A stretch of DNA of 64,000 bases from Corynebacterium vitaeruminis DSM 20294 (GTDB taxonomy: Bacteria > Actinomycetota > Actinomycetes > Mycobacteriales > Mycobacteriaceae), in assembly GCF_000550805.1 (NCBI RefSeq), contig NZ_CP004353.1, positions 1,364,001-1,428,000 on the forward strand, read 5' to 3'. The stretch's first letter is position 1. Each line of letters begins with the position of its first letter. A model generated the notes under the pieces. The model searched no databases and was not told the DNA's origin. It was given only the letters and a program-made list of their open reading frames with translations. Below, piece after piece: positions 25,765 through 34,652 of the stretch. The position numbers and the translations under genes are program-made.

Positions 25765-28437
25765 GTGACTGAAGCGAACCCGAACAAGCGTCTCATGTTG
25801 GTCGATGGCCATTCGATGGCCTTCCGCGCGTTCTACGCCCTGCCCGCGGAGAACTTTGCCACCTCCGGCGGCCAGGCGACCAACGCCGTGTACGGTTTCC
25901 TTTCCATGCTGTCGTCTTTGCTTATCGACGAACAACCCAGCCACATCGCGGTGGCCTTCGACGTGGGGCGAACCACCTTCCGCACGGAGATGTTCCCGGA
26001 GTACAAGGCGCAGCGCGAGGCCGCACCCCCGGAGTTCAAGGGGCAGGTGCCGCTCATCCAGGAGGTGCTGGAGGCGCTCGGGATCACCACCATAGAAAAG
26101 GACAACTACGAGGCGGACGACATCATCGCCACGCTTGCGACCGCGGCCAAGCCGCTGGGGTTTGAGACGCTGATCGTCACCGGCGACCGCGACTCCTTCC
26201 AGCTGGTCAACGACACCACCACGGTGCTCTACCCGATGCGGGGCGTGTCCGTGCTGCACCGGTTCACGCCCGAGGCGGTGGAGGAGAAGTACGGGCTGAC
26301 CCCGGCTCAGTACCCGGACTTCGCGGCGCTGCGCGGCGATCCGTCCGACAACCTGCCCTCGATCCCGAAGGTGGGCGAGAAGACGGCGACCAAGTGGATC
26401 GTCGAGTACGGGACGCTGGATAACCTCCTAGCTAACGCCGACAAGGTCAAGGGCAAGGTGGGCGAGAGCTTCCGCGAACGCCTCGACCAGGTGCGCATGA
26501 ACCGCACCTTGACGGAGATGGTCAAGGACCTGGAACTGCCGTATACCCCGGAGCAGCTGGGCCTGCGTGAGGCCGACGTGACCGACGTGGCCGCCAAGTT
26601 CGACGCGCTCGAGTTCGGCACCACGCTGCGCGAGAAGGTATTGGGCGCCATCCACGCCGACGCCGCCTTCGAGGAGGACCGCGACGAGGTGGAGGTCACC
26701 TCCCACGACCTGGTCACCTGGCTCAAGGAGCACAAGGAGAACACCCCGCACGCGGGCATGGCGCTCTTCGTGGAGGGAACCGGCCGCCCGGCCGCGGGGG
26801 ATGCCACACGCCTCGCGATCGTCAACCAGCAGCGCGAGGCCATCGCCGTGGACCTAGGCGAGCTGTCGCCGGAGGAGGAGAAGGCGCTGGGCGAGTGGCT
26901 CGCCAGCGACTCGCCCAAGTACCTCCACGAGGGCAAGGCCGCCTACCACATGCTCAAGGGGCGCGGTTTTGAGCTGGGCGGCATCGCTCACGACACCGCG
27001 ATCGCGGCCTATCTGCTGCGTCCGGGCCAGCGCACCTACGAGCTGAAGGACGTCTACCAGCGCCACCTGCAGCGCCAGCTCGACGCCGAGCCCGCCTCGG
27101 GTCAGATGACGCTGCTCGACGTCGCCGACGCCGATTCGCTCATCAACTCCGCGGTGGCCATCCTCGAGCTGGTCGAGGAGCTCGTCGGCGCTCTCCAGGC
27201 CATCGACGCCTACGAGCTGTACGCGGACCTGGAGATCCCGCTGCTCAGCATCCTCGCGCACATGGAGGACGCCGGCATCGCCGTGGACATCGACACGCTG
27301 CAGGAGCAGCTCGACACCTTTATCGAGCAGGTCCAGGAGGAAGAAGCCCAGGCGCGCGCGCTGGCGGGGGACGATTCCCTCAACCTGTCAAGCCCGAAGC
27401 AGCTGCAGGTGGTGCTCTTCGAGACTCTCGGGCTGCCAAAGACCAAGAAGACCAAGACCGGCTACTCCACGGCGGCGAAGGAGATCGAGGCGCTCGCGGT
27501 CAATCACCCGCACCCGTTCCTCGACCACCTGCTCGCGCACCGCGAGTACCAGAAGATGAAGACCACCCTGGAGGGGCTCATCAAGTCGGTGTCCTCCGAC
27601 GGGCGCATCCACACCACCTTCAACCAGACGGTGGCCTCCACCGGCCGCCTGTCGTCGACGGAGCCGAACCTGCAAAACATCCCGGTGCGCACCCCCGCAG
27701 GGCGCAAGATCCGCTCCGCATTCGTCGTGGGCCCCGGTTACGAGACCCTGCTCACGGCCGACTACTCCCAGATCGAGATGCGCGTCATGGCGCACTTGTC
27801 CGAGGACCCGGGGCTCATCGAGGCCTACCGCGAGGGCGAGGACCTGCACAACTACGTGGGCTCCAAGGTCTTCGACGTCCCGGTCGACGAGGTCACCCCG
27901 GAGCTGCGCCGCCGCGTGAAGGCCATGTCTTACGGCCTGGTCTACGGGCTGTCCGCCTTCGGCCTGTCCCAGCAGCTGGGCATCCCGGCGGGCGAGGCGC
28001 GCCAGATCATGGAGAGCTACTTCGAGCGCTTCGGCGGCGTGAAGCGCTACCTCGACGAGGTCGTGGCCCAGGCCCGCAAGGACGGCTACACCTCCACGCT
28101 CTTCGGCCGCCGCCGCTACCTGCCGGAGCTCAACTCCGACAACCGCGTTGCCCGCGAGAACGCCGAGCGCGCCGCGCTCAACGCCCCGATTCAGGGCACG
28201 GCCGCCGACATCATCAAGGTTGCCATGATCCGCGTCGACCGCGAGCTGAAGAAGGCCAAGGTCGCATCCCGGGTCCTGCTCCAGGTGCACGACGAACTCG
28301 TGGTCGAGGTCGCCCCGGGCGAGCTGGGCAAGGTCCGAGAGATCCTCGAGCGCGAGATGGACTCGGCCATCAAGCTGCGCGTCCCGCTGGAGGTCTCCGC
28401 GGGCGTGGGCACCGACTGGAACGAGGCCGGACACTAG
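25765..28437 (+). CDS. polA: DNA polymerase I
   Basis: 890 aa. N-terminal 5'-3' exonuclease (LMLVDGHSMAFRAFYALP, DNYEADDIIATLA, VTGDRDSFQLV), a middle 3'-5' exonuclease-like domain, and the family A polymerase: motif A DYSQIEMRVMAHLSEDP near 665, motif B RRRVKAMSYGLVYGLS near 714 and motif C QVHDELVVEV near 839. The middle domain seems to lack the full set of exonuclease acidic residues, as in other actinobacterial PolA. TAGACT (25752-25757) is exactly 7 nt before GTG 25765, pointing to leaderless transcription. Confidence 0.97.
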   Translation: MTEANPNKRLMLVDGHSMAFRAFYALPAENFATSGGQATNAVYGFLSMLSSLLIDEQPSHIAVAFDVGRTTFRTEMFPEYKAQREAAPPEFKGQVPLIQEVLEALGITTIEKDNYEADDIIATLATAAKPLGFETLIVTGDRDSFQLVNDTTTVLYPMRGVSVLHRFTPEAVEEKYGLTPAQYPDFAALRGDPSDNLPSIPKVGEKTATKWIVEYGTLDNLLANADKVKGKVGESFRERLDQVRMNRTLTEMVKDLELPYTPEQLGLREADVTDVAAKFDALEFGTTLREKVLGAIHADAAFEEDRDEVEVTSHDLVTWLKEHKENTPHAGMALFVEGTGRPAAGDATRLAIVNQQREAIAVDLGELSPEEEKALGEWLASDSPKYLHEGKAAYHMLKGRGFELGGIAHDTAIAAYLLRPGQRTYELKDVYQRHLQRQLDAEPASGQMTLLDVADADSLINSAVAILELVEELVGALQAIDAYELYADLEIPLLSILAHMEDAGIAVDIDTLQEQLDTFIEQVQEEEAQARALAGDDSLNLSSPKQLQVVLFETLGLPKTKKTKTGYSTAAKEIEALAVNHPHPFLDHLLAHREYQKMKTTLEGLIKSVSSDGRIHTTFNQTVASTGRLSSTEPNLQNIPVRTPAGRKIRSAFVVGPGYETLLTADYSQIEMRVMAHLSEDPGLIEAYREGEDLHNYVGSKVFDVPVDEVTPELRRRVKAMSYGLVYGLSAFGLSQQLGIPAGEARQIMESYFERFGGVKRYLDEVVAQARKDGYTSTLFGRRRYLPELNSDNRVARENAERAALNAPIQGTAADIIKVAMIRVDRELKKAKVASRVLLQVHDELVVEVAPGELGKVREILEREMDSAIKLRVPLEVSAGVGTDWNEAGH

Positions 28438-28535
28438 TGTAGGACAAGTCTCTGGCCCTGACCAGGCTGGTCGCGCAGGGGCTGGTCGATCGCCCTTACG
28501 CCGGCGGCGCGGAGGCCGTCGCGGCTTTCGGGGTC

Positions 28536-29528
28536 ATGCAGGGCCAGGACCTGGGTGTCCTCAGTTCGGTGGCGCTGCGCACGGCGTCGGGAAGCATCGA
28601 CGAGGTGCTGGACCTCCTGCGGGAGCGCAGGCTCGTGCGTGGCTACCCGATGCGCGGCACGGTGTTCCTCGGCGCGGCGCGCGACCTGAGGTGGATCACC
28701 GAGCTGTGCTCGACAGGGATCGTGGCTCAGGGCCGCGCCGCCGCGGAGAAGTCCTACGGCGTGGGCGCCCGCGAGCTCGACAGCCTGCGCGAGGCGCTGC
28801 ACGCCCACCCCGCCGCGCGCGGGGACGGACTCACCCGGGCCGAGTACAAGGAGCTCGCCCGGAAGGCGCTCCCGCACCTCGACCACTCGCAGACCGGGGT
28901 GATCTACCGGTCGCTCTTCCAGCTCATCATCGAGCACGACGTGGTCTACTCCGGCTGGGACGGCCGCGACCAGCGCGTGGCCTTGGCCGAGGGCATCCTC
29001 GGGCCCGGCCTCGAGGAGCTCTTCGAGGATCGAACGGCGGCCACGGCGGAGCTCATGTCCCGCTACTTCCGCACCCGCGGCCCGGCCACGCTCGCCGACT
29101 TCCGCTGGTGGAGCAAGCTCAAGGTCTCAGAGATCAAGAAGGCGCTCCCGCTCCTAGCCGATGACGTCGACGCCGTCGAGCGGGACGGCGACACCGTCTA
29201 CGTGGACACCCTGCTCGCCGAGCGCCTGCCCGGGATGCTCAAGGAGGCGGAGCGCCCGCGGCTGCTGCCCGCCTTCGACGAGTTCATCCTCGGCTACCAG
29301 GACCGGCTCTTTGCCATGACGCCGAAGGTCCACGACGTTCTCGTCCCGCGGAATCGGGGAGTGTTCCGCAAGGCGGTCGTGGTCGGCGGCACCGTGCGCG
29401 GGGCGTGGACGCGCTCGGGCTCTGCGGGCAGGCGCCAGCTCTCGATGGAGGCGGTGGCCACGATCCCGAAGTCGGCCGCGGTCCCGCTGCGCAAGCGGTT
29501 CGAGGCCTACCCGTTTGCCGTCGCCTAG
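28536..29528 (+). CDS. Winged-helix DNA-binding protein (HTH_42/AlkZ-like), start uncertain
   Basis: At least 330 aa. MQGQDLGVLSSVALRT, LVRGYPMRGTVFLGAARDLRW (shortened here to LVRGYPMRGT), and DEFILGYQDRLF near residue 250 match the winged-helix HTH_42 family, some members of which are AlkZ/YcaQ interstrand-crosslink glycosylases. The family normally has about 30 residues before the first ATG here, and the frame does encode a fitting LALTRLVAQGLVDRP stretch upstream (28449 on). But no ATG, GTG or TTG lies in it: the only GTG (28437) is followed at once by TAG. Start 28536 is therefore the nearest ordinary start, not necessarily the real one. Confidence 0.75.
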   Translation: MQGQDLGVLSSVALRTASGSIDEVLDLLRERRLVRGYPMRGTVFLGAARDLRWITELCSTGIVAQGRAAAEKSYGVGARELDSLREALHAHPAARGDGLTRAEYKELARKALPHLDHSQTGVIYRSLFQLIIEHDVVYSGWDGRDQRVALAEGILGPGLEELFEDRTAATAELMSRYFRTRGPATLADFRWWSKLKVSEIKKALPLLADDVDAVERDGDTVYVDTLLAERLPGMLKEAERPRLLPAFDEFILGYQDRLFAMTPKVHDVLVPRNRGVFRKAVVVGGTVRGAWTRSGSAGRRQLSMEAVATIPKSAAVPLRKRFEAYPFAVA

Positions 29529-30277
29529 CCGCGGCGCGCCTGGAAGATGATGGTGCCGGGGAAGATCCTCCCGCGCAGCGGCGACCACTGCCCCCACGTC
29601 TCCTCGAGGTCCTCGGGCCACTCGGGCTCGAGCACCCGCTCGATGCGCAGGCCCGCGCCCGCAAGTGCTGCGACGTGGTCGCCGATCGTGTGCTGGAACT
29701 CGGCGTAGGTCACCTTCCCGCCGGATTCCTCCACGTAGGAGCGCTCGAAGTAGGGGATGGCGGCCACCAGCCCCTCCTCGCCGGGGTCGTCGGGGAAGAC
29801 CCAGCGCATGGGGTGGTTGCACGAATAGGTCAGCGTCCCGCCAGGAGCTAGCACGCGGGCGACCTCGCGGAAGAGCGCGGGCAGGCCCTCGATGAACGGG
29901 ATCGCGCCGAAGGCGGAAAATACCTGGTCGAAGGCACCGTCGCGGTAGGGAAGCGCGAGCGCGTCGGCCTGGATCAACGGCACGCCGGGGTCGGCGGCGG
30001 CCAGCATGCCGCGCGAGAGATCCATCCCCGTCACCAGCCGCGCCCCCGGGTATGCGGAGCTCAGCCAGGTTGAGCACGGGGCGCTCCCGCAGCCGATCTC
30101 TAGCACGCGCTGCCCGGTCACGTCGCCGAGCAGCCGTGCCTCGGCCTCCGCCAGCATCTCCGGGCACCAGTAGAAGCCGTCGAGGTAGTGTGCGTGCCGC
30201 GCGTGATAGTCCGCGGCGTCGTCGTCCCAGAATCGGCGGTTGGCGGCCGTCGCCGCGCGGTGAAAGTCCTCACTCAT
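29525..30277 (-). CDS. Class I SAM-dependent methyltransferase
   Basis: 250 aa. VLEIGCGSAPCSTWL near residue 59 is SAM motif I, VTGMDLSRGMLAAA near 81 motif II, and FDQVFSAFGAIPFI near 115 the post-I/II region of a Methyltransf_11 domain. Small-molecule methylation is likely but the substrate is unknown. It converges with the HTH_42 gene, overlapping by 4 nt at the 3' ends. On its strand TAGAAT (30287-30292) is 9 nt before the ATG, consistent with a leaderless mRNA. Confidence 0.88.
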   Translation of the reverse strand: MSEDFHRAATAANRRFWDDDAADYHARHAHYLDGFYWCPEMLAEAEARLLGDVTGQRVLEIGCGSAPCSTWLSSAYPGARLVTGMDLSRGMLAAADPGVPLIQADALALPYRDGAFDQVFSAFGAIPFIEGLPALFREVARVLAPGGTLTYSCNHPMRWVFPDDPGEEGLVAAIPYFERSYVEESGGKVTYAEFQHTIGDHVAALAGAGLRIERVLEPEWPEDLEETWGQWSPLRGRIFPGTIIFQARRG

Positions 30278-30292
30278 GATGCTTGGATTCTA

Positions 30293-30316
30293 GCTTCGCT
30301 TGTCGACGCCTTCGGT
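30293..30316 (+). repeat. Dispersed CTTGTCGACGCC repeat copy
   Basis: GCTTCGCTTGTCGACGCC followed by TTCGGT, an exact core copy, lies directly upstream of the methyltransferase promoter box in the gap before rpsA. Confidence 0.75.
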
Positions 30317-30408
30317 TACCGCTCCAGCGCCAAGTGGGGCTCGTGAGACTGGTGTGAAAGCCGCAGGTGGCTTCGGCGGCGACGGCGGAAGCTCAAGGGC
30401 CGGAAAAA

Positions 30409-30437
30409 TTGCTCTGCCAGCGCAAATGCACTACTAT
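30409..30437 (+). promoter_or_regulatory. Promoter of rpsA
   Basis: TTGCTC (30409-30414) and TACTAT (30432-30437), spacer 17 nt. Transcription would start near 30444, leaving an untranslated leader of about 150 nt that contains an AGGAGGGGAG...CCCCT stem; S1 leaders are often targets of autoregulation. The whole gap 30278-30593 holds no other gene. Confidence 0.65.
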
Positions 30438-30593
30438 TGAGCGGGCGTGTCTATGCCTCCATCGAATTTCTCCTCATGTAGGAGGGGAGAAACCCCTTGG
30501 AAGCGGGATCCAAGAGCGCGGTGACCTGCGTTTTTAGAGAGACACCGCCACATATTCTGTCCATTTACTATTCCTACGTTTTCGGAGCATTTA

Positions 30594-32054
30594 ATGCCAA
30601 CCAACAACGTCCCTCAGGTAGCCGTCAACGACTTCGGCTCCACTGAGGAATTCCTCGCAGCCGTCGACGCCACCATCAAGTACTTCAACGATGGTGACAT
30701 CGTCGAGGGCACCGTGGTCAAGGTCGACCACGACGAGGTTCTGCTCGACATCGGATACAAGACCGAGGGTGTCATCCCGTCCCGCGAGCTTTCCATCAAG
30801 CACGACGTCGACCCCGATGAGGTCGTCGAGGTCGGCGATCAGATCGACGCACTCGTCCTCACCAAGGAGGACAAGGAAGGTCGCCTGATCCTTTCCAAGA
30901 AGCGTGCTCAGTACGAGCGCGCATGGGGCGCCATCGAGGAGCTCCAGCGCAACGAGGAGCCGGTCACCGGTACCGTCATCGAGGTCGTCAAGGGCGGCCT
31001 GATCCTGGACATCGGCCTGCGCGGCTTCCTGCCTGCTTCCCTCGTTGAGATGCGTCGCGTTCGCGATCTCGATCCGTACATCGGTCAGCAGATCGAGGCC
31101 AAGATCATCGAGCTCGACAAGCAGCGCAACAACGTTGTCCTGTCCCGCCGTGCTTGGCTCGAGCAGACCCAGTCTGAGGTCCGCTCCGAGTTCCTGCACC
31201 AGCTGCAGAAGGGCCAGGTCCGCAAGGGCGTCGTGTCCTCCATCGTCAACTTCGGCGCCTTCGTCGATCTCGGCGGTGTCGACGGCCTGGTTCACGTTTC
31301 CGAGCTGTCTTGGAAGCACATCGACCACCCGTCCGAGGTTGTCACCGTGGGTGACGAGGTCACCGTCGAGGTTCTCGACGTCGATCTCGACCGCGAGCGC
31401 GTGTCCCTGTCCCTGAAGGCTACCCAGGAAGATCCGTGGCGCGTCTTCGCCCGCACCCACGCTGTGGGCCAGATCGTTCCGGGTAAGGTCACCAAGCTCG
31501 TCCCGTTTGGCGCGTTCGTTCGCGTCGAGGAGGGCATCGAGGGCCTCGTCCACATCTCCGAGCTGGCTCAGCGCCACGTCGAGGTCCCGGACCAGGTCGT
31601 CAACGTTGGCGAGGAGGCCCTGGTCAAGGTCATCGACATCGACCTCGAGCGTCGTCGCATCTCCCTGTCCCTGAAGCAGGCCGACGAGGACTACACCGAG
31701 GAGTTCGACCCGTCGAAGTACGGCATGGCCGATTCCTACGACGAGAAGGGCAACTACATCTTCCCCGAGGGCTTCGACCCCGAGACCAACGAGTGGCTCG
31801 AGGGCTTCGAGGAGCAGCGTGCGGAGTGGGAGGCTCGCTACGCCGAGTCCGAGCGCCGCTTCAACCTGCACACCGCCCAGATCGAGCGCAACCGCGCCTC
31901 TGCAGCCGCCGCTGCAGAGGCTGGCGAGGGCGCTACCAACTACTCCTCCGAGTCCGCTGAGGCAGCTCCGGCCGCGGCGAACGAGGTCGAGGGTGGCTCC
32001 CTGGCTTCCGACGAGCAGCTCGCTGCTCTGCGCGAGAAGCTGGCTGGCAACTAG
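30594..32054 (+). CDS. rpsA: 30S ribosomal protein S1
   Basis: 486 aa with four S1 RNA-binding domains (about residues 36-105, 123-190, 208-278 and 294-365), the normal number in actinobacteria versus six in E. coli. Repeated signatures are GTVVKVDHDEVLLDIGYK, GFLPASLVE, FGAFVDLGGVDGLVHVSEL and FGAFVRVEEGIEGLVHISEL. The C-terminal ~120 residues are acidic and Ala-rich. S1 helps recruit mRNAs with structured leaders to the ribosome. It is monocistronic, with its own promoter and terminator. Confidence 0.97.
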   Translation: MPTNNVPQVAVNDFGSTEEFLAAVDATIKYFNDGDIVEGTVVKVDHDEVLLDIGYKTEGVIPSRELSIKHDVDPDEVVEVGDQIDALVLTKEDKEGRLILSKKRAQYERAWGAIEELQRNEEPVTGTVIEVVKGGLILDIGLRGFLPASLVEMRRVRDLDPYIGQQIEAKIIELDKQRNNVVLSRRAWLEQTQSEVRSEFLHQLQKGQVRKGVVSSIVNFGAFVDLGGVDGLVHVSELSWKHIDHPSEVVTVGDEVTVEVLDVDLDRERVSLSLKATQEDPWRVFARTHAVGQIVPGKVTKLVPFGAFVRVEEGIEGLVHISELAQRHVEVPDQVVNVGEEALVKVIDIDLERRRISLSLKQADEDYTEEFDPSKYGMADSYDEKGNYIFPEGFDPETNEWLEGFEEQRAEWEARYAESERRFNLHTAQIERNRASAAAAAEAGEGATNYSSESAEAAPAAANEVEGGSLASDEQLAALREKLAGN

Positions 32055-32091
32055 TAGCTAGCGCGGGCTTGCCGCGCACTGCGTGAGCCCT

Positions 32092-32147
32092 AAACCCGGC
32101 GAGAGCGTTCCCCTTCGGGGGTTCGTCCTCGCCGGGTTTATTTTTTT
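32092..32147 (+). terminator. Intrinsic terminator of rpsA
   Basis: AAACCCGGCGAG (32092-32103) pairs with CTCGCCGGGTTT (32128-32139), a 12-bp stem topped by a smaller CCCC/GGGG hairpin, followed by a run of seven T. Confidence 0.93.
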
Positions 32148-32176
32148 GTGGGGGGCCGGGTTGCCTTTTTTCGGGG

Positions 32177-32215
32177 CCTGTCGACGCCGAAGGTGGGCGT
32201 CGACAAAGCGAAAAA
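32177..32215. repeat. Dispersed repeat in inverted pair
   Basis: TGTCGACGCC (32179-32188) faces GGCGTCGACA (32197-32206) around a short GAAGGTG loop; a CTTTTTCGCTTTG-like extension continues on one side. It is the second place where two copies form a hairpin and lies between the rpsA terminator and the ptsG promoter. Confidence 0.75.
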
Positions 32216-32257
32216 GAAAACCGGACATAATTGGGGCACGACTCTAAGGGGCTGCGG

Positions 32258-32296
32258 GGAAGTGAGAGAGGAAATCGGGGCACAAAACTCACTTCC
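32258..32296. repeat. 9-bp inverted repeat upstream of ptsG
   Basis: GGAAGTGAG (32258-32266) and CTCACTTCC (32288-32296) are perfectly complementary, separated by 21 nt. GGAAGTGA occurs again near 32368. These may be regulator sites in the unusually long (473 bp) intergenic region. Confidence 0.45.
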
Positions 32297-32410
32297 GGAA
32301 ACGAACTTGTGTAAAACCTTGGAGGAAAACTGTGGAATCGTTTCCACTCTCAGGTTTGTTTACGTGGGGAAGTGAAATAAAACGCAGTTTTTGTTTGCTT
32401 GGGTTTTAGC

Positions 32411-32439
32411 TTGGAATTTCGTACGAGTCGGAATAGGAT
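32411..32439 (+). promoter_or_regulatory. Promoter of ptsG
   Basis: TTGGAA (32411-32416), 17-nt spacer, TAGGAT (32434-32439). Start of transcription would be near 32446, about 80 nt before the ptsG ATG. Confidence 0.6.
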
Positions 32440-32468
32440 TGTGACAGGCTGCCAAGTGGGTGTCCGAG

Positions 32469-32484
32469 TGTGACTGTATCCACA
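32469..32484 (+). promoter_or_regulatory. GlxR (CRP-type) binding site
   Basis: TGTGACTGTATCCACA matches the corynebacterial GlxR consensus TGTGA-N6-TCACA with one mismatch. It lies just downstream of the predicted transcription start, a position expected to repress. GlxR control of ptsG is known in C. glutamicum; use of this exact site is inferred. Confidence 0.65.
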
Positions 32485-32527
32485 TAGGCACAAACAAATA
32501 CAGATTTTTTACGAGAAAGGTTGACTC

Positions 32528-34561
32528 ATGGCGACTAACGTCGCGCAAACCTCTGAGTTTATCTTGGACAAGGTCGGCGGTGCATCCAACGTCGCATCGC
32601 TGACCCACTGCGCAACTCGACTTCGTTTCCAGCTCCACGATCAGTCCAAGGCTGATCAGAGCGCACTGGACAGCAACACCGACGTGCTCGGTGTCGTCCC
32701 GCAGGGCTCCACCGGCCTCCAGGTGGTTATGGGCGGCGGCGTCGCCAACTACTACCAGGAGATCGTCAAGCTGCCCGGCATGGGCGACAAGGCCGGCGCC
32801 GATGATGCCGCGCCGAAGACCAACAAGAAGGACTACGGCGGAGTCCGCGGCAAGTACTCCTGGGTGGATTACTCCTTCGAGTTCCTGTCCGACACCTTCC
32901 GCCCGATCCTGTGGGCCCTGCTCGGTGCCTCGCTGATCATCACCATGCTGGTGCTGGCAGATACCTTCGGCTGGCAGGACTTCCGTGCCCCGATGGCGGA
33001 GCAACCCCCGACGTACCAGCTGCTGCACGCCATGTGGCGCTCGGTGTTCTACTTCCTGCCCGTCATGATCGGTGCTACTGCATCGAGGAAGCTGGGCGCT
33101 AACGAGTGGGTGGGTGCCGCCATCCCGGCCGCACTGCTTACCCCTGAGTTCCTCGCCATGGGTAAGGCGGGCGACGTGGTCCACGTCTTCGGCCTCCCGC
33201 TGGTGCTGAACGACTACGGCGCACAGGTCTTCCCGCCGCTGCTGGCCGCCATCGGCCTGTACTGGGTGGAAAAGGGCCTCAAGCGCATCATTCCTGAGGC
33301 AGTCCAGATGGTCTTCGTGCCGTTCTTCTCGCTGCTTATCATGATCCCGCTGACCGCCTTCCTGCTCGGCCCCTTCGGCATCGGCATCGGTAACGGCATC
33401 TCCGACTTCCTCAAGGCAGTCAACGGCTTCTCGCCCTTCATCCTCGCGATCATCATCCCGATGCTCTACCCGTTCCTGGTCCCGCTGGGTCTGCACTGGC
33501 CGCTCAACGCCATCATGGTCCAGAACCTGGCCGTCCTCGGCTACGACTTCATTCAGGGCCCGATGGGTGCATGGAACTTCGCCTGCTTCGGCGTCGTCGC
33601 CGGCGTCATGTTCGTCTCCATGCGTGAGAAGAACGTCCAGATGCGGCAGGTCGCGCTCGGTGGCCTGCTAGCAGGTCTCCTGGGTGGTATTTCCGAACCC
33701 TCCCTCTACGGTGTCCTGCTCCGATTTAAGAAGACCTACATGCGCCTGCTGCCCGGCTGTTTCGCAGGCGGTGTCGTGATGGGCATCTTCAACGTCAAGG
33801 CTTCCGCATTCGTCTTCACCTCGCTTCTGACCATCCCGGCCATGAGCCCGATGGGTGGCTACGCCATCGGCGTGGCCGTGGCTTTCTTCACCTCCTTCTT
33901 CCTCGTGGTCTTCTTCGACTACCGCGGCAAGGAGGAAAAGGCCGAGGTTCTCGCTAACCTCGCCGCCGCCCGCGAGACCGAGGAGGAGGCTGCGCCCGCC
34001 GCAGTCGAGTCCGCCGCTCCCGCAGCCGCTGCTGCCACCGCCGCTGCTGGCGGGGTCGCAACCGCCGTCGCCGCACCGGTCAAGACCGCCCTCGAGGCCG
34101 GCGCCGTGACCACCCTGACCAGCCCGGTCGAGGGCAAGGCCGTCGCCCTGTCCGAGGTCCCGGATCCGATTTTCGCCACCGCGAAGCTGGGCGAGGGCGT
34201 AGCCATCGAGCCGACCGGCAACGTGGTCGTCGCGCCCGCCGCCGCCACCGTGCTCACCGTCCAGAAGTCCGGCCACGCCGTTGGCCTGCGCCTGGACAAC
34301 GGCATCGAGCTGCTCGTCCACATCGGCATCGACACCGTCCAGCTGGGCGGCGAGGGCTTCGAGGTTCACGTGGCCAAGAAGCAGCACGTGGAGAAGGGCG
34401 ACAAGCTCATCACCTTCGACCCGAGCTTCATCAAGTCCAAGGGCTACAACCTCATCACCCCGGTCCTTGTGACCAACACCCCGAAGTTCGCCTCCGTCGT
34501 CGGCCACCCGGCCGCGCAGGCTGGCTTCGACACCGAGGTCATCACCACCACCGCCAACTAA
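32528..34561 (+). CDS. ptsG: PTS glucose-type transporter, EIIBCA
   Basis: 677 aa with domain order EIIB-EIIC-EIIA. EIIB: LTHCATRLRFQL with the phosphorylated Cys at residue 30. EIIC: about ten membrane segments between residues ~115 and 475 (for example LLGGISEPSLYGVLLRF). A ~60-residue Ala-rich linker leads to EIIA, where LLVHIGIDTVQLGGEGF carries the active-site His near 598. The protein imports and phosphorylates glucose. Placement between rpsA and coaE is the same as in C. glutamicum, which supports the glucose assignment over other EIIBCA types. A GAGAAAGG ribosome site precedes ATG 32528. Confidence 0.93.
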   Translation: MATNVAQTSEFILDKVGGASNVASLTHCATRLRFQLHDQSKADQSALDSNTDVLGVVPQGSTGLQVVMGGGVANYYQEIVKLPGMGDKAGADDAAPKTNKKDYGGVRGKYSWVDYSFEFLSDTFRPILWALLGASLIITMLVLADTFGWQDFRAPMAEQPPTYQLLHAMWRSVFYFLPVMIGATASRKLGANEWVGAAIPAALLTPEFLAMGKAGDVVHVFGLPLVLNDYGAQVFPPLLAAIGLYWVEKGLKRIIPEAVQMVFVPFFSLLIMIPLTAFLLGPFGIGIGNGISDFLKAVNGFSPFILAIIIPMLYPFLVPLGLHWPLNAIMVQNLAVLGYDFIQGPMGAWNFACFGVVAGVMFVSMREKNVQMRQVALGGLLAGLLGGISEPSLYGVLLRFKKTYMRLLPGCFAGGVVMGIFNVKASAFVFTSLLTIPAMSPMGGYAIGVAVAFFTSFFLVVFFDYRGKEEKAEVLANLAAARETEEEAAPAAVESAAPAAAAATAAAGGVATAVAAPVKTALEAGAVTTLTSPVEGKAVALSEVPDPIFATAKLGEGVAIEPTGNVVVAPAAATVLTVQKSGHAVGLRLDNGIELLVHIGIDTVQLGGEGFEVHVAKKQHVEKGDKLITFDPSFIKSKGYNLITPVLVTNTPKFASVVGHPAAQAGFDTEVITTTAN

Positions 34562-34574
34562 TCACGGCGGTTGC

Positions 34575-34616
34575 GCCCCTTGCGGATTCCTTCCGCGAGG
34601 GGCATTTTGCTTTTCG
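34575..34616 (+). terminator. Intrinsic terminator of ptsG
   Basis: GCCCCTTGCGGA (34575-34586) pairs with TCCGCGAGGGGC (34592-34603), then ATTTTGCTTTT. A degenerate copy of the dispersed repeat (TTTTCGACGCGTACC) begins in the T-rich tail. Confidence 0.88.
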
Positions 34617-34652
34617 ACGCGTACCGCCGATCACCCGTATACGATCGTGGCT

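Noticed and set aside
32360-33496. 378-codon minus-strand frame over the ptsG start
   Set aside because: Opposite the EIIB and EIIC parts of ptsG; low-complexity His/Asp/Gln-rich product without any domain.
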